Part shown: positions 1-14,057 of the stretch, piece after piece
How the letters are laid out: every line of letters begins with the position of its first letter
Position numbering within the stretch: the stretch's first letter is position 1
Source of the DNA: Dasypus novemcinctus
Taxonomy: Eukaryota; Chordata; Mammalia; Cingulata; Dasypodidae
Direction: 5' to 3'
Assembly (NCBI RefSeq): GCF_030445035.2
Contig: NC_080702.1
Coordinates: 29,009,060 to 29,073,059, forward strand
Length of the DNA stretch: 64,000 bases
Made by a program: the position numbers and the translations under genes
Notes under the pieces: model-generated
What the model saw: the letters and a program-made list of their open reading frames with translations, nothing else
Told to the model about the DNA's origin: nothing
Database searches by the model: none

Positions 1-1131
1 CCGGCTCCAATGTCAGCGACCTCGCGGGGCGCGGGAGCCGCAGGCTCGGATCCCCGGCCCGACCCCGTTCTCCGAGACCGGGGCTCCGTGTCCCCAGCTC
101 TCCGGGCGTCTTCTCGGGATCTCGGTGACTGGGTCTGGGAGCGGTAACCGGGCGATGCCGCCTGGTGACGGGCGACGACGGTGATGATAAACGGTCGCAA
201 TCGGATAGTTTGGGCCGCCGGTGCTTGTTGGCGTTTTATTCATGATCAGTCGCTGAGCGTCTTAGCAAATCTTACTAAATCTGCAAAACAAGCCTGTCAT
301 TTGGGAACTCTGTCCCCATTTTATGGCCGTGGAAACCCAGGAGTTTAGGATCTTTGCCATATTCACACAGCAAGTAAGTAGCAGAGCTGGAATTCAGGTT
401 CCGTTCTGCCTCACCGTGAAAAGTCCAGGGTTTAAACGCGATGCTACCTTTTGAGTTGAAAGATTTAGGAAAGTCATACATACTGGATGTCTAACCCAGC
501 TGACGCTGTTTGCTCAGCTCACGCTGTGACAGGGTTACTGAAATCCACTCTTCCCAGTAAAGGAAACAGGTTCAGATTTTTTGAACGGCTGAATGGTTTG
601 ATTTTGGGCAGGCTATTTAATCTTAGTTTTTAAAAATGGCAAACAACGATAGCTGTTTTGAATGGTGGTTAGGAGGCTTAGAAAGTGTGATGCGTAAACA
701 TTTAGAGACACCCTGGCAACTTAGGGGGCTCAGTAAATACTGGCGACTGATTGTCCAAGCTCAGCAGCAGGGAATACAGGACGCTTCTCTCTTCTCTTTA
801 TTCTTTTATGCTTTTCTTCATACTTCGTACCATATAAAATATGTATTTGATTTCTTTCTTTTCTCCTTATACTGTTTTCTCCATGGGAACAGGGACTTGT
901 GCTGGGTTTCATTTCCTGCTGTGACCTCAGTGTTTAGTGAATGTCTCCCATGTGTAGACACTCACTGAACATGCCGTGGAGTGGCGGGATGATTCAAGGA
1001 ATTCAACTCCAGCCTGCTTGATCGTGAGGCCCAGCTCCTTTGTCATTAGAGCTTGCAGTCTCTCCCTTGCCATATGAGAAGAGAAGAGGGAATCTTGGGG
1101 TTTACAATGGTTGCCTGTACCTTTTGTCCAG
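1..1131 (+). other. RAD23A: RAD23A intron 1 (3' part)
   Basis: No coding sequence is visible here. The first 240 bases are CpG-rich, as expected near the edge of the RAD23A promoter island. A MIR-like SINE fragment follows. The stretch ends in a pyrimidine tract and an AG at 1130-1131, directly before exon 2. The first exon, which in mammals codes for about 24 residues of the ubiquitin-like domain, is not found and must lie to the left of the window. Confidence 0.75.
283..465 (+). repeat. MIR-like ancient SINE fragment
   Basis: The stretch has the typical MIR order: a 'ccccattttat' block, then 'cacacagcaagtaag', then 'agagctggaattcag'. Divergence from the remembered consensus is high, as expected of an old element shared by all mammals. 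Confidence 0.6.
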
Positions 1132-4420
<3,289 letters not shown>

Positions 4421-5072
4421 CGCGGGGAGGCCAGGCCGCCCACCCCCCCACCCCGCTCCCCCTCCTCGAAAAGTTTTATAAAAGAAAAAAATATATATAT
4501 ATTCATGTTTATTTAAGAAGTGGGAAAAAAAATCGAAAACCATTAAAAAAAAAACAACAAAACCACCCCAACCTGCTGCCCTATTCAAGTGGCTCCCCGT
4601 TAACCATCTCGGCCCGGAAAAGACCCGGGCCCGCCAGCTGTCCCCCCTTCCCCACCCCAGCCTGCTGGAAGGAGCTGGCAGGATCGGGAAGTGACAGATG
4701 GGCCCCTCTTGGCCTCTGTCCCAGCTCCCTGCAGCCAGATGGTGAGGCGGCTGCTTGCCTCCCCAACCCCCAACTCCTGCCTCCCCCCCCCCCCCCCAGG
4801 CTGAGTGGGAAGCTGGAACCCCAAACTTTGATCCTCCATTGCACTGGCCCAAATTTGTCCACGTGGGCTGAGCGCCTAGGGGCCTCACTCTGGCCTCAGC
4901 CTGCCTTCAGCGAGCATCTCTGCCAAGGGGGAGGCGGTCCAGAAGGTTCTGCTAAGTGGGAGGGGTCACATCAGGGCCCTCTAGAGGCTGAGTCCACCCC
5001 TCCCTCCCCCTCCAAAATGGAACTGTCTCTATGAAAAAGGTTTTGAAGTGAATAAAGTTTTAAAAACGAGCC
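4421..5072 (+). other. RAD23A: RAD23A 3' UTR
   Basis: About 650 bases between the stop codon and the first strong polyadenylation signal. It holds an A/T-rich patch near 4477-4560 (including an attaaa followed by an A-run) and a C-run near 4786-4798. The 3' end is placed about 15 bases after AATAAA, by rule and not by direct evidence. Confidence 0.75.
5051..5056 (+). terminator. RAD23A: RAD23A polyadenylation signal
   Basis: Canonical AATAAA, followed by a GT-containing stretch (ccctgtggtccg) that could serve as the downstream element. Confidence 0.85.
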
Positions 5073-5535
5073 CTGTGGTCCGTTCCTGCTGGGGCTTCCC
5101 ACCCTGGCTTGTCTGGGGGCTCCCTGGGTGCAGGCGATACGGGATGGCGAGAAGAGGCCAGGCCCCCCCCAGGTTCTCTCCCCATGAAGCTGTCTCACTC
5201 CCGGGCAGTGGGCCCTGGCCCAGCTCTGGAAGGGCTCCCCCTCCCTCACCCATTGTCACTGCAGTCTGTTTTGGCTATACTTCCCCCCTGGTAATTGGCT
5301 AATTACTGGAGATTAATGTTGGTAAACAGAAGCCTTCTTCTCTTCTGCCATCTGCTCCTCCATTATTTCCCCATCACATCCCGCTCTCGTCCCCAGTTGG
5401 TCGGCAGGGCCAAGAGCCCCTGTGAGCAGAGCTGGGTGGGGAATTCCCTGGCCACAGGTGGCGGGGAAGGAGCCCTGCGCAGGGGCAGCCTGAAAGCGTT
5501 GGAAGCACAGAACTTTCTCCAGCTGGGCAGCAGGC
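5057..5535. other. gap between the convergent genes RAD23A and GADD45GIP1
   Basis: Roughly 450 bases separate the two mRNA 3' ends. No coding potential or repeat is recognised. A short AT-rich inverted repeat lies at 5292-5305. Confidence 0.6.
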
Positions 5536-5541
5536 TTTATT
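5536..5541 (-). terminator. GADD45GIP1: GADD45GIP1 polyadenylation signal
   Basis: AATAAA on the minus strand, only 15 bases beyond the stop codon. The 3' UTR is therefore very short. Confidence 0.85.
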
Positions 5542-5556
5542 GGGAAAGGACGAGCC

Positions 5557-5869
5557 TCAGGAGCCGGGGGCCTCAGAGGCTGCTGGGTCCTGGGCAGCAG
5601 CCAGCGCGGCAGCTCGTGCCTCCTTCTTCTTCCTCTGTTTCTCCTCCTTGAGACGCTTGCGCTGCTCCTTCTCCATGTCCTGCAGGAGCTCCTGGAAGCG
5701 GGCACTCCGCGGGTCCACCTGGTAGCCCAGGCGCTCCTGGGCTTCCGCCTGCAGCCGCGCCCGCCGCTCCTTCTCAGCCTGCGCCTTCTCCCAGCGCTCC
5801 TGCTTCTGCCGCCGCCAGTCCTCGATCATCTTGGGCATCTTGGCCATGCACTCTGCAATGTGCTGCTCC
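5557..5869 (-). CDS. GADD45GIP1: GADD45GIP1 exon 2
   Basis: Encodes [16 protein letters not shown] through the Lys/Arg/Glu-rich coiled coil to [10 protein letters not shown]. Acceptor tag on the minus strand at 5872-5870; stop TGA at 5559-5557. Confidence 0.95.
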
Positions 5870-7514
5870 CTACGTGGAAGGAGGGGGGTGACCGTGAGGG
5901 CAGTGCCACCCAGCGAGAGCAGGGCCCACCATTCACACCGCAAAGCTGTGGCATATGGGAGGAAGGCTAAGTGCCGGCATTAGCTGCCAGAAGTCCTCAC
6001 TAAGTGAAGAGATGGGTGGGAGAGGTGAACCTACTTGCCATATGACCTTGAGCAAGCAAGTGGGCCAAGCCCGTTCACATCCAGGGGCAGACCCAACCCC
6101 ACATAAGCACACTTCTTCACTGGACAGACATGAGTGAGTGCTGACTATGCCAGCTCCTGTTCCAGGCACAGGAGCGAAAGCAAGAAACAGACACTCTCCT
6201 CCAACTCTTTTGAGTCTGTGGCTACCACCAGTAGCCCCATTTGAAAGATGGGGAAAGTGAGACTGGGAGAATCAAAGGCCAGGGTCATCCAGCTGAGGTA
6301 GAGTCACATCCCAGGGCCACTGTCCACTGCCTTGGGTGACCGTGCGTAAGTGGCACTCCTTTCCCAGACCTTTGGGTCCTCATCTCTACCGTGAGGGGCT
6401 GTCTCCCTTTTAGAGCTGCCGGGAGGGCAAGAATGTTGACCACCAGCAGCACACTTGGCCCGGCCCCTTTTTCCACTCTCCCCCTGTATCCAGTGCCCAA
6501 ATTCAAATCGGTCCTCTGCCCTTGCTTCCAGGCCAGCAGCCACGTCCCCAACAGCCACCTCCCGGCTTCCTGCTGCCACTCTTGGCCCCCTACGGTCTCA
6601 CCGCAGCTGCCAAAGGGCTCCCTGAGCACCTGAGGTAGGGAGGTATCATCTCTGCTTGGAGCCAGAGCCGGAGTCAAAGCCCACGTCCTCCCTGGCTCTG
6701 CATGACCCACTCCCCTTCCCCGCCACGTCCTCAATGCCTTCCACTCTCTTTCGCTCGAGCCACGCTGGCCTCCCGGCTGTCGCTTCTGGCCCATTCCTAC
6801 CTCAAGACCTTTGCACCCACTGCTCTCTCTGTGGGGATGACATCTCCCCAGGGCTGCCTCTGGTCATCCAGGGCGCTACTTAAATACCACCTCCTCGGAG
6901 AAAAATGAACCCCCCCCAAACCGCTCTCCCTCCCTCTTTCGCCCGGTTTTATCTTCCTAAGGTTCCTCGGACGCTCAGGTCGGTTCTGTTCCCTGCTGTG
7001 TCCTCAGCGCCTGGGGCAGAGCCTCCGAGCACACAATAGGCCTTCAGGTAAAGATGCGGACAAAGGGAGGGTCTGCCTGGCAGCCAGCCGGGCACGCGGG
7101 GGCATCTGCAGCCCACGGCGCCCGCGACGGGCGCGCGGCGGGGCGTGAAGGGCGAGGCCCGCACCTGGCCTGCCGCTCCCGCTCCTCGGCCAGCTGCCGC
7201 GCCCGCAGCGACTCCTGCATGGCCGCCAGGCTCGGCTCCCACTCGCGCTCCTCGGCCTCCAGCTTGCACAGCTGCTCCCGCGACGGCCACAGCGCCCCGG
7301 CGGCCACCCCGGAGGCGGCGCCGTGCCGCGCGAACTGCTTGGCCGCGTGGCGCGGCCCGAGCTGCCAACGCGGGGTCAGCGGGTTCTCCGGGTCCGGCCA
7401 CCAGGGGCCCGGCGAGCGGCGCGGGGGCGGCGGCGCCCGGTAACCGCGGGCGCCCGGGCCGAGCACCGCGGCGAGACGGAGCAGGCCCCGCGCCCCTGCC
7501 ACGGGCGCCGCCAT
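5557..7514 (-). CDS. GADD45GIP1: GADD45GIP1 (CRIF1, mitoribosomal protein mL64), two exons
   Basis: The product is a subunit of the large mitochondrial ribosome, needed for membrane insertion of newly made OXPHOS subunits. It was first described as a nuclear GADD45-interacting protein. Exon 1 is 7514-7165 and exon 2 is 5869-5557; they join through a split arginine codon (AG/G) to give 220 residues, against 222 in human. The start at 7514 ([10 protein letters not shown]) matches the human N-terminus and has A at -3 and G at +4; an in-frame ATG at 7556 is upstream and not homologous. The N-terminus is Arg/Ala-rich without acidic residues, fitting a mitochondrial presequence. The conserved block [16 protein letters not shown] follows, then a long charged coiled coil (about residues 90-200) and a basic [17 protein letters not shown] segment. 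The frame is intact across both exons. Confidence 0.95.
6195..6310. repeat. MIR-like fragment
   Basis: Contains 'ccccatttgaaagatgggg' followed by an 'aaagtgagactgggag' block, matching the MIR 'cccattttacagatggggaaact' region with decay. Confidence 0.5.
6600..7050 (+). repeat. L2 LINE 3' fragment
   Basis: Shows typical L2 landmarks in order: 'acctcaagacctttgcac', a 'taccacctcctcggag' block, and an ending 'ctgctgtgtcctcagcgcc' followed by 'cacaataggccttca'. The order fits the plus strand. Old and diverged. Confidence 0.6.
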
Positions 7515-7650
7515 CTTGGCCTGCTGGGGTCCTCGGGGGCCGGCCGGGCTGGCCACGGCGCTGCCTGCGCGCGAGGCCCCGCTGCCGGGCGAGCGGTCGG
7601 GCGACCTCGCTGCCTGCAGGGTGGGCGGGAACGGGGCTCCTTTCTATGTG
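7080..7650 (-). promoter_or_regulatory. GADD45GIP1: GADD45GIP1 CpG-island promoter and first exon
   Basis: CpG density is very high from the first exon to about 7640 and then drops abruptly into AT-rich DNA at 7641. There is no TATA box near the expected start. A YY1-type motif (AAGATGGCGGC on the minus strand, 7507-7517) overlaps the initiator ATG. Confidence 0.75.
7165..7514 (-). CDS. GADD45GIP1: GADD45GIP1 exon 1
   Basis: 116 codons plus 2 bases, very GC-rich, starting at the ATG complementary to 7512-7514 and ending before the donor GTGCGG (7164 downward). It carries the presequence and the [15 protein letters not shown] core. Confidence 0.95.
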
Positions 7651-7870
7651 ATATTTTCCCCGGACAATTTAAAGTTTTATTTTAAGTAGTTATAAAGTAA
7701 AAACCGTATGGACGATTTAATTAGGTACAGACTTAAATGGCATTTCGTGTGTTATTTTTAAAGTGTAAACGTTTTATTTTGAATAATTACTTAAGCTAAA
7801 TATGACTTCAGTCTTCAGTGCATTTACGTATTGGTTTAATGTGAATACAAAACAAACGTTAACATATGGA
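7651..7870. other. AT-rich intergenic DNA, nothing recognised
   Basis: Unique-looking AT-rich sequence between the promoter island and the first L1 fragment. No open frame of note. Confidence 0.5.
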
Positions 7871-8430
7871 TTAGAGTGGACTTACTGATAATTCTACTAT
7901 AAAACGATTGGGACTAGTATTAGAAGAATTTGTAGCTTTGAAGTGGAGACAGTGGCCACAGTAGTTGCTGCGTGCAGGGAGAGGGAAAGAGAGATGTGAT
8001 GTGGGGGCATTTTCAGGACTTGGAGTTGTCCTGGGGGGTGCTGCAGGGACAGACGCTGGACATTGTGTGTCCTGCCATGGCCCCCTGGGTGGCCTGGGGG
8101 AGAGTGTCGACTACAATGTAAACCATTATTCATGTGGTGCAGCAGTGCTCCAAAAGGTATTCAGTAAATGCAATGAATGTGCCATGACGATGAAAGAGGT
8201 TGTTGATGTGGGAGGAGTGGGGTGGTGGGGTGGAGGGTATACAGGAACCTCTTATATTTTTCAATGTAACATTTTTTTCTGTGATGTATGTATCCTCAAA
8301 AAAAATACGATTTACAAAAATGATGGGGTGGGGGGTGGGGAGTGGGGTATATGGGAACCTCTTACGTTTTTTATGTTTTTTAATGTAATAGTCTCTGTGA
8401 TCTATTAACTTTAAAGAGTGTTAAAAAACG
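7871..8430 (+). repeat. L1 3' UTR fragment, probably xenarthran type
   Basis: Contains 'gtgtaaaccattattcat'-like and 'aatgtgccatgacgatgaaa'-like blocks, then a G-rich stretch and 'gggaacctcttata', the order seen again in the copy at 17160-17580. The last part (8320-8430) is a second partial copy of the terminal segment. Confidence 0.65.
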
Positions 8431-8539
8431 CATTTGCTGACAAAAAAAAATTTAAAAAGCAAAACAAAAACAAAAACCAAAGCAAACATTAAGTGTTTAG
8501 ATTTTGTTTCAGTACACACTCTATCGACCTAAATATTTA

Positions 8540-8700
8540 TTACATACTTTATTTGATTTGATTTTTGTTAGAGAATTTGTGAGTGTACAGAGCAATCATG
8601 CATAAAATACAGGATTCACGTACAGCATCCCACCACCTACATCTTGCATTTGCGGAACATTTGTTACTATTGATTTCATTAAAATTTTCTTTTAAAAATG
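8540..8700 (-). repeat. L1-related fragment, reverse orientation
   Basis: Shares 'acatttgttac-attgat' and the surrounding word order with the better preserved reverse L1 piece at 33405-33900. Family assignment is tentative. Confidence 0.4.
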
Positions 8701-8841
8701 ATCTATTTACATAAGCTAGTTATTTCAATTCCTCTTTAAAAGTACTTATTTTACATTGCAGTTAAATATTATTTAAAATTTTATTTTAAATATTATTGTG
8801 AATATTTATTTATGTCTTTTCATTAAATGTTTATATATATA

Positions 8842-9332
8842 TATATTATCCCCCCCTCCCTTGCGGCTTTCTTGCTGTCTGCTCTCTGTGTCCATTTGTT
8901 GAGCACTCTTCTGTGTTTTTACTTGTCTCCCTTTTTTGTACTGCATCACCTTGCTGAGTCGCCTCTCCGCAGTGCTTGCAGGCTGGCCAGCAAAATGTTA
9001 ATATATATTTTTTATTTCTTTCTTTCTCCCCTCCCTCCCCTATTGTTTGCACTCGCTGTCTGCTTGCTGTCTATTCTTTGTGTGCTCGTCTTCTCTTTAG
9101 GAGGGAGGCATGGGAAGGGAAACCAGGACCTCCCATATGGGAGGGAGGCACCCAATGGCTTGAGTCACCTCCATTTCCACTTGTTGTGTCTCTCATTGTC
9201 TCTCTTCATTGTGTCATCTTGTTACATCACTTTGCTGTCTTGCTCATCTTCTTTCAGGAGCCCTGGGAACCAAACCTGGGGCCTCCCATGTGGTAGGCAG
9301 GCACCCAACTGCTTGAGCCACGTCTGTTTCCA
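8842..9332 (-). repeat. DAS-type tRNA-derived SINEs, composite of decayed units
   Basis: The reverse complement gives two SINE heads (tRNA-like 'ggctcaag...gcctaccacatgggagg' blocks) ending on the plus strand at about 9180 and 9332, preceded by A/T tails and by 'ctgctctctgtgtccattt' body sequence. More diverged than the full-length copies elsewhere. Confidence 0.75.
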
Positions 9333-9371
9333 ATCTATTTTTTATTGTCTACAAAAATTAGAAGTTTAAAA

Positions 9372-9463
9372 TATATTTTTCTCTTTTTCCTTTTAGGCAG
9401 TACCTGAAATTGAACCCAGGACCTCATACACAGGAACCAGGCCCTGAGCTACATCCGCTCCCA
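9372..9463 (-). repeat. short tRNA-derived SINE fragment
   Basis: On the minus strand: 'agcggatgtagctcaggg', then a box-B-like 'gggttcaatttc', and a T-rich tail on the plus strand side. Same short subtype as the three copies at 13.7-14.06 kb. Confidence 0.7.
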
Positions 9464-9868
9464 TTATATCTATTTTTAAACGTTTACCATGTTTGATGGT
9501 GGTGCAGCAATCCAACACTATAACAAGAGGTTTGCAGTGTGCCTGCACAGGTGAGCCAGGAAGCCTGACAAGAAGGGTTCTAGCAGCACCAGGTCCCTCA
9601 GTCTCAAAGTGAATGTACCTCCCAGCCCAGTCCATCCATGGTAGAAGGAATCCCTAAATCATGATGTTTCAACCCAATGGGATATATATTACCCGGGAAT
9701 GAAAGGGAAACTATTACACCTGCACATAGCGACTTGGATGCTTCTCCCAAATTAAATGTGGGACGAAAGAAGTCAGGCCCAAATGATTCCTTTTTGTAAA
9801 AGTTCACGCAGATTTATATCACTGGGTAAAGTTTACACAAATGGTCCCTTTTATATAAAGTTGGTTTT

Positions 9869-10282
9869 TTTTTTCAAAGATTTATTTTTTATTTATTGCT
9901 CTCCCCTCTCACCCCCCGTTGTCTGCTCTCTGTGTCCATTCGCTGTGTGTTCTTCTGCGTCCACTTGCATTCTTGTCAGTGGCACCGGGAATCTGTGTCT
10001 CTTTTTGTTGCATCATCTTGCTGCGTCAGCTCTCCGTGTGTGCGGTGTCACTCCTGGACAGGTTATGCTTTTTTTGCATGGGGTAGCTTTCCTTACGGGG
10101 CACACTCCTTGTGCGTGGGGATCCCCTACACGGGGGACACCCCTGTATGGCATGGCACTCCTTGTACGCATCAGCACTGCACATGGGCCGGCTCACCACA
10201 TGGGTCAGGAGGCCCTGGGTTTGAACCCTGGACCTCCCATGTGGTAGGCAGATGCTCTATCCGTTGAGCCAAATCCACTTCC
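9869..10282 (-). repeat. full-length DAS-type SINE
   Basis: About 410 bases in reverse orientation: T-rich tail, 'ctgctctctgtgtccattcg', the central 'ggggcacactccttgtgcg' segment, and the tRNA-derived head ending 'cacttccc'. The RNA polymerase III box-B equivalent (ggtttgaaccct complement) is recognisable. Confidence 0.85.
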
Positions 10283-10613
10283 CATATGTAAAGTTTTAAA
10301 AACCTGTGTTTATGAACCATAAGTGGTAAATGATAAATAGAAGCAAGGTAGTGATCATTCTGGAAGTCAGCTTGGAGGGCCCCTCTGGTGGGGGAAAGGG
10401 GCAGGAGAGGGCCTCAGGGTGCTGGACACACAGGGGTTTGCTTTCTAACAGCTCACTGAGCTATTCCATTCGCTTTTCTGTTGCTGGACCTGGGTGAACG
10501 GGTGAACGTTACCGGGATGCCTGAACTGCAGTCATTTTTAAGTTGTATGTAACTGTTATACACTTTTTTGGTGGATTTATTATAGTTCACAACTTCAAAA
10601 GCAAAAATAAAAT

Positions 10614-11097
10614 GGAGGAAGGCAGATGTGGCTCAGGTGACTGGGCTCCCACCTATCACATGGGAGGTCCCTGGTTCGGATTCCAGTGCCTCCTAAAGAC
10701 AATGAGTTGGTGGAACAGGCAGGTGCAGCAAGCTGACACAACGAGAGACACAAGAAGAAAAAACATAATGAGAGACACAGCAAAGCAGGGAGCAGAGGTT
10801 CTGGGTGCCTCCTAAAGAAGACAGTGAGTTGACATGACGGGCAGGCTCGACGAGCTGACGCAATAAGATGACACAACAAGAGAGACGAGGGGAGGAAAAA
10901 CATAATGAGAGACACAACAAAGCAGGGAGCGGAGGTGGCTCAAGCGATTAGGCACCTCCCTCCCACATCAGAGGTCCCAGCTTTGGCTCTTGGTGCCTCC
11001 TAAAGAGACAAGGAAGTTGAACAGACACAGCAAATGCAAACAAGGGGATGGGGAGAAATAAAATCTTTAAAAAATAAAATAAAAAAATAAAATGGAA
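10614..11097 (+). repeat. DAS-type SINE, dimer or nested units
   Basis: Two heads ('gatgtggctcaggtgactgg' near 10624 and 'ggaggtggctcaagcgatta' near 10931) share one A-rich tail ending at 11097. Internal 'cataatgagagacacaaca' segments are repeated. Confidence 0.8.
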
Positions 11098-11536
11098 AGA
11101 ATCACTGCCAGACGTCTAAGTTCCCCTGGGCTCCCCTCTCCCCAGTTCACTGTCTGAACAACCCCCCCAAGATTCTTGTGTATTGCAGAGAGATGATTGG
11201 TCCATTTGTATTTACAGTGTTCATGAATTATTCTACAAAGATGAAAGAGTAGAGGCATTTATGCCAACACTCAGATTTAACAAATTTAACCTGATGGCTC
11301 ATTTGCCTCGGCTCTTGTTTTTCTTTTTTCTCCCGTTTAATGAAACCTGACTGGTAACTATTAGACCCTCAAATGAGGGTGAGCTCGCCACCCTCCCCTA
11401 CCGCTCTTTTCCTTCTCTGCCCTTTTTGGGAGTAACAATCATTTTGAAATTAGCTGGTTCTGGAAGGACCAGTCTTTATGCATTCACAACTTACCTAGAA
11501 TCTGTGGAAACAATATATAATCAATATATTTAAAAC

Positions 11537-12408
11537 AGGGGGAAGCAGATGTGGCTCAAGTGATTGAGCTCCCACCTACCACATAGGAGGTCCCGGGTTC
11601 GGTTTCTGGTGCCTGCTGGAGAAGACAAGCAAGACAGTGAGCTGGTGCGGCAGGCAGGCGTGGCGAACTGATGCAACAAGAGGATGCAACAAGGGAAACG
11701 GACTTGGCCCAGTGCTTAGGGCGTCCGCCTACCACATGGGAGGTCCGCGGTTCAAACCCCAGGCCTCCTTGACCCGTGGGGAGCTGGCCCATGCGCAGTG
11801 CTGATGCGCGCAAGGAGTGCCCTGCCACGCAGGGGTGTCCCCCGCGTAGGGGAGCCCCACGTGCAAGGAGTGCGCCCTGTAAGGAGAGCCACCCAGCGCG
11901 AAAGAAAGTGCAGCCTGCCCAGGAGTGGTGCCGCACACACGGAGAGCTGACACAGCAAGATGACGCAACAAAAAGAAACACAGATTCCCGTGCCGCTGAC
12001 AACAACAGAAGCAGACAAAGAAACAAGACGCAGCAAATGGACACAGAGAACAGACAACCAGGGTTGGGGGGCGAGGAGAGAGAAATAAATAAATAAATCT
12101 TAAAAAAAAAAGATGATGCAACAAGGAGACACAAAGAAGAAAGACAATGAGAGACACAACAAGCAAGGAGCTGAGGTGGCTCAAGGGATCGAGCGCCTCT
12201 CTCCCACATGGGAGGGTCCCAGGTTCAATTCCCTGTGTCTCCTAAAGAGAAGTTGACCACACAGTGGATGGACACAGAGAGCAGACAGCAAGGTTCAATT
12301 CCCTGTGTCTCCTAAAGAGAAGTTGACCACACAGTGGATGGACACAGAGAGCAGACAGCAACGGGGGGGGAGTGGGGTGACAAAATAAATCTTAAAAAAC
12401 AAACAAAC
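11537..12408 (+). repeat. DAS-type SINE composite with a nested younger copy
   Basis: An older element (11537-11693 and 12116-12408) is split by a younger full-length copy at 11694-12115. The younger copy is flanked by an 11-base target-site duplication, gatgcaacaag, at 11683-11693 and 12116-12126. The downstream part of the old element holds an exact 70-base tandem duplication (12221-12360). Confidence 0.85.
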
Positions 12409-12763
12409 ATGGTGTTCCTAAATGCTAACTTGCACCTAATAGTTTTGTAACAACTTGTTTGTAACTCTCTCAACCCCGTGCTTTCTAGATGTTTCCACAT
12501 TGATCCCTGTAGACACCGGCTTTGTACCCGAGTTTCCCACGTTGTAGGTCACAGCCCATTACTGATTTAGGAAATCAATGAGGTGAGTTAATGAAATAAA
12601 ACAGAATGGAATAAAAATGCCAGGTTGTATCCCAGAAGCAGCACGCGTATTGTTTTGTAATTTTTTTTCTTTCTGTTGCGTTACCACCCATGCATGTATG
12701 TGCATACTGGAGTTCCAGTTGCAATTGCTGCTAAGAAACCTCCGCTCAAAGAATCATTGGGGA

Positions 12764-13126
12764 AAATGGATGTGGCTCAATGATTGAGCTCCCGCCTACC
12801 ACAGGGAGGTCCTGGATTCAGTTCCCAGTGCCACCTGGAGAAGATGAGCAAGACAGCGAGCTGGCGTGACAGGCAGGCATGGTGAGCTGACGCCACGAAG
12901 AGACACAAAGAGGAAAGACAATGAGAGATACAACAAACCAGGGAGCTGTGGTGGCTAAAGCAATTGAGCGTCTCTCTCTGACATGGGAGGTCCTGGGTTC
13001 AGTTCCCGGTGCCTCCTAAAGAGAAGACGAGCAGACACAGAGAGCGCACAGCAAATGGACACAGGGAGTGCGAACAACAAGGGGGCAGGGGAGTAAGTAA
13101 ATTAAATCTTTAAGAAAAAAAAGAAC
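12764..13126 (+). repeat. DAS-type SINE, dimer-like
   Basis: Two tRNA-like heads ('ggatgtggctcaatgattga' and 'tgtggtggctaaagcaattg') and one A-rich tail. Same arrangement as the element at 10614. Confidence 0.8.
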
Positions 13127-13159
13127 CATTGGATTATGCCCACGGGTGCTGTCGATTAA

Positions 13160-13640
13160 GAATTTGGATGGGGCATAGCAGGGAAAGCCGGTCTCTGGTT
13201 TGCGATACCTGTGGCCCTAGTTAGAAAAAACCCAAAGTTGGGGTGGCTTGATGCTGGGAGTCTGGACACATCAGGAGGCATAGTCCTTCGTGTCTGGTGG
13301 CAGATGCGCAGATGCTGGCTGGGGCCTTGGCTGGACCATCGCCTAGAATATCTACACAGTGGGCTCCCTGCGTTTCTGACTTGGGCTTCCTTCCATCATG
13401 GCGGCTGGGTCCCAAGCGAGCAAGACTTGAGTTCATGGCAATTTTATGCCTGGGCCGTGGAAGTCACATGGTGTCACTTCTGCTCTATTCTGCTGTTTGA
13501 GGCAGCCACAAAGCTTGCCCAGGCTCAAGGGGAGAGGCCAGAGACCCCTGTCCTTCAAGTGTCAAGGCCCTTACATGTATATAGAGCCAGGGAGATGGCT
13601 GAGGCCTCCTTGGAAAATACCACCTGCCCCAGCTAGTTTA
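13160..13640. repeat. ancient interspersed repeat, family unresolved
   Basis: The run 'ggggcatagcagggaaagcc ... ggaagtcacatggtgtcact' resembles an old mammalian repeat that I remember but cannot name with confidence. A 141-codon open frame covers it but has no known relative. Confidence 0.45.
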
Positions 13641-13678
13641 TCACGTAAAATGTATTTCTTCCTGTACTTAGCAGTCAA

Positions 13679-14057
13679 ATATATATATATATATATATTT
13701 GGTACCAGGAATGAACCCAGGACCTCGTACGTGGGAGGCAGGCACTCAACCACTGAGCTACATCCACTCCCCAATGAGAGTTGGTTTGTTTTATTTTGGG
13801 AGGTAACGGGGATCAAACCCGGGACCTCATACATGGGAGGCAGGTGCTCAATCACTTCAGCTACATTCACCCACTTTCCCATGGTATGAGTAAGCTATAG
13901 TTATTCTGCTCAGGCTGTCCTGATAGATATCGAAATGCTTTCTGATTTTTCTTCATTTTATTTTGTTTTCGTTTTTTAAAGAGGCACGGGGGATTAAACC
14001 CAGGCCCTCATACATGGGAAGCAGGCACTCAAACTGCTGAGCCACACTCGCTCCCTC
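13679..14057 (-). repeat. cluster of three short tRNA-derived SINEs
   Basis: Three reverse-oriented copies of about 90 bases end near 13773, 13882 and 14057. Each has the 'aacccaggacctcatacatg' type box-B region and a head ending in ctccc or caccc. The first is preceded by a TA dinucleotide run. Confidence 0.75.

Larger units (their letters stand above)
5870..7164 (-). other. GADD45GIP1: GADD45GIP1 intron 1
   Basis: A single 1295-base GT-AG intron. It holds a MIR-like fragment near 6195-6310 and an L2-like stretch at about 6600-7050 (see separate entry). Confidence 0.9.

Noticed and set aside
7515-7556. Upstream in-frame ATG of GADD45GIP1 at 7556
   Set aside because: The 14 extra residues have no counterpart in the human protein, whereas the ATG at 7514 aligns with the human start and has a better context.
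11700-11770. tRNA gene
   Set aside because: The A-box and B-box-like words belong to the tRNA-derived head of a SINE that has a body, A-rich tail and target-site duplication.
13211-13636. 141-codon frame as a gene
   Set aside because: It overlaps an old interspersed repeat and has no recognisable domain or splice context.
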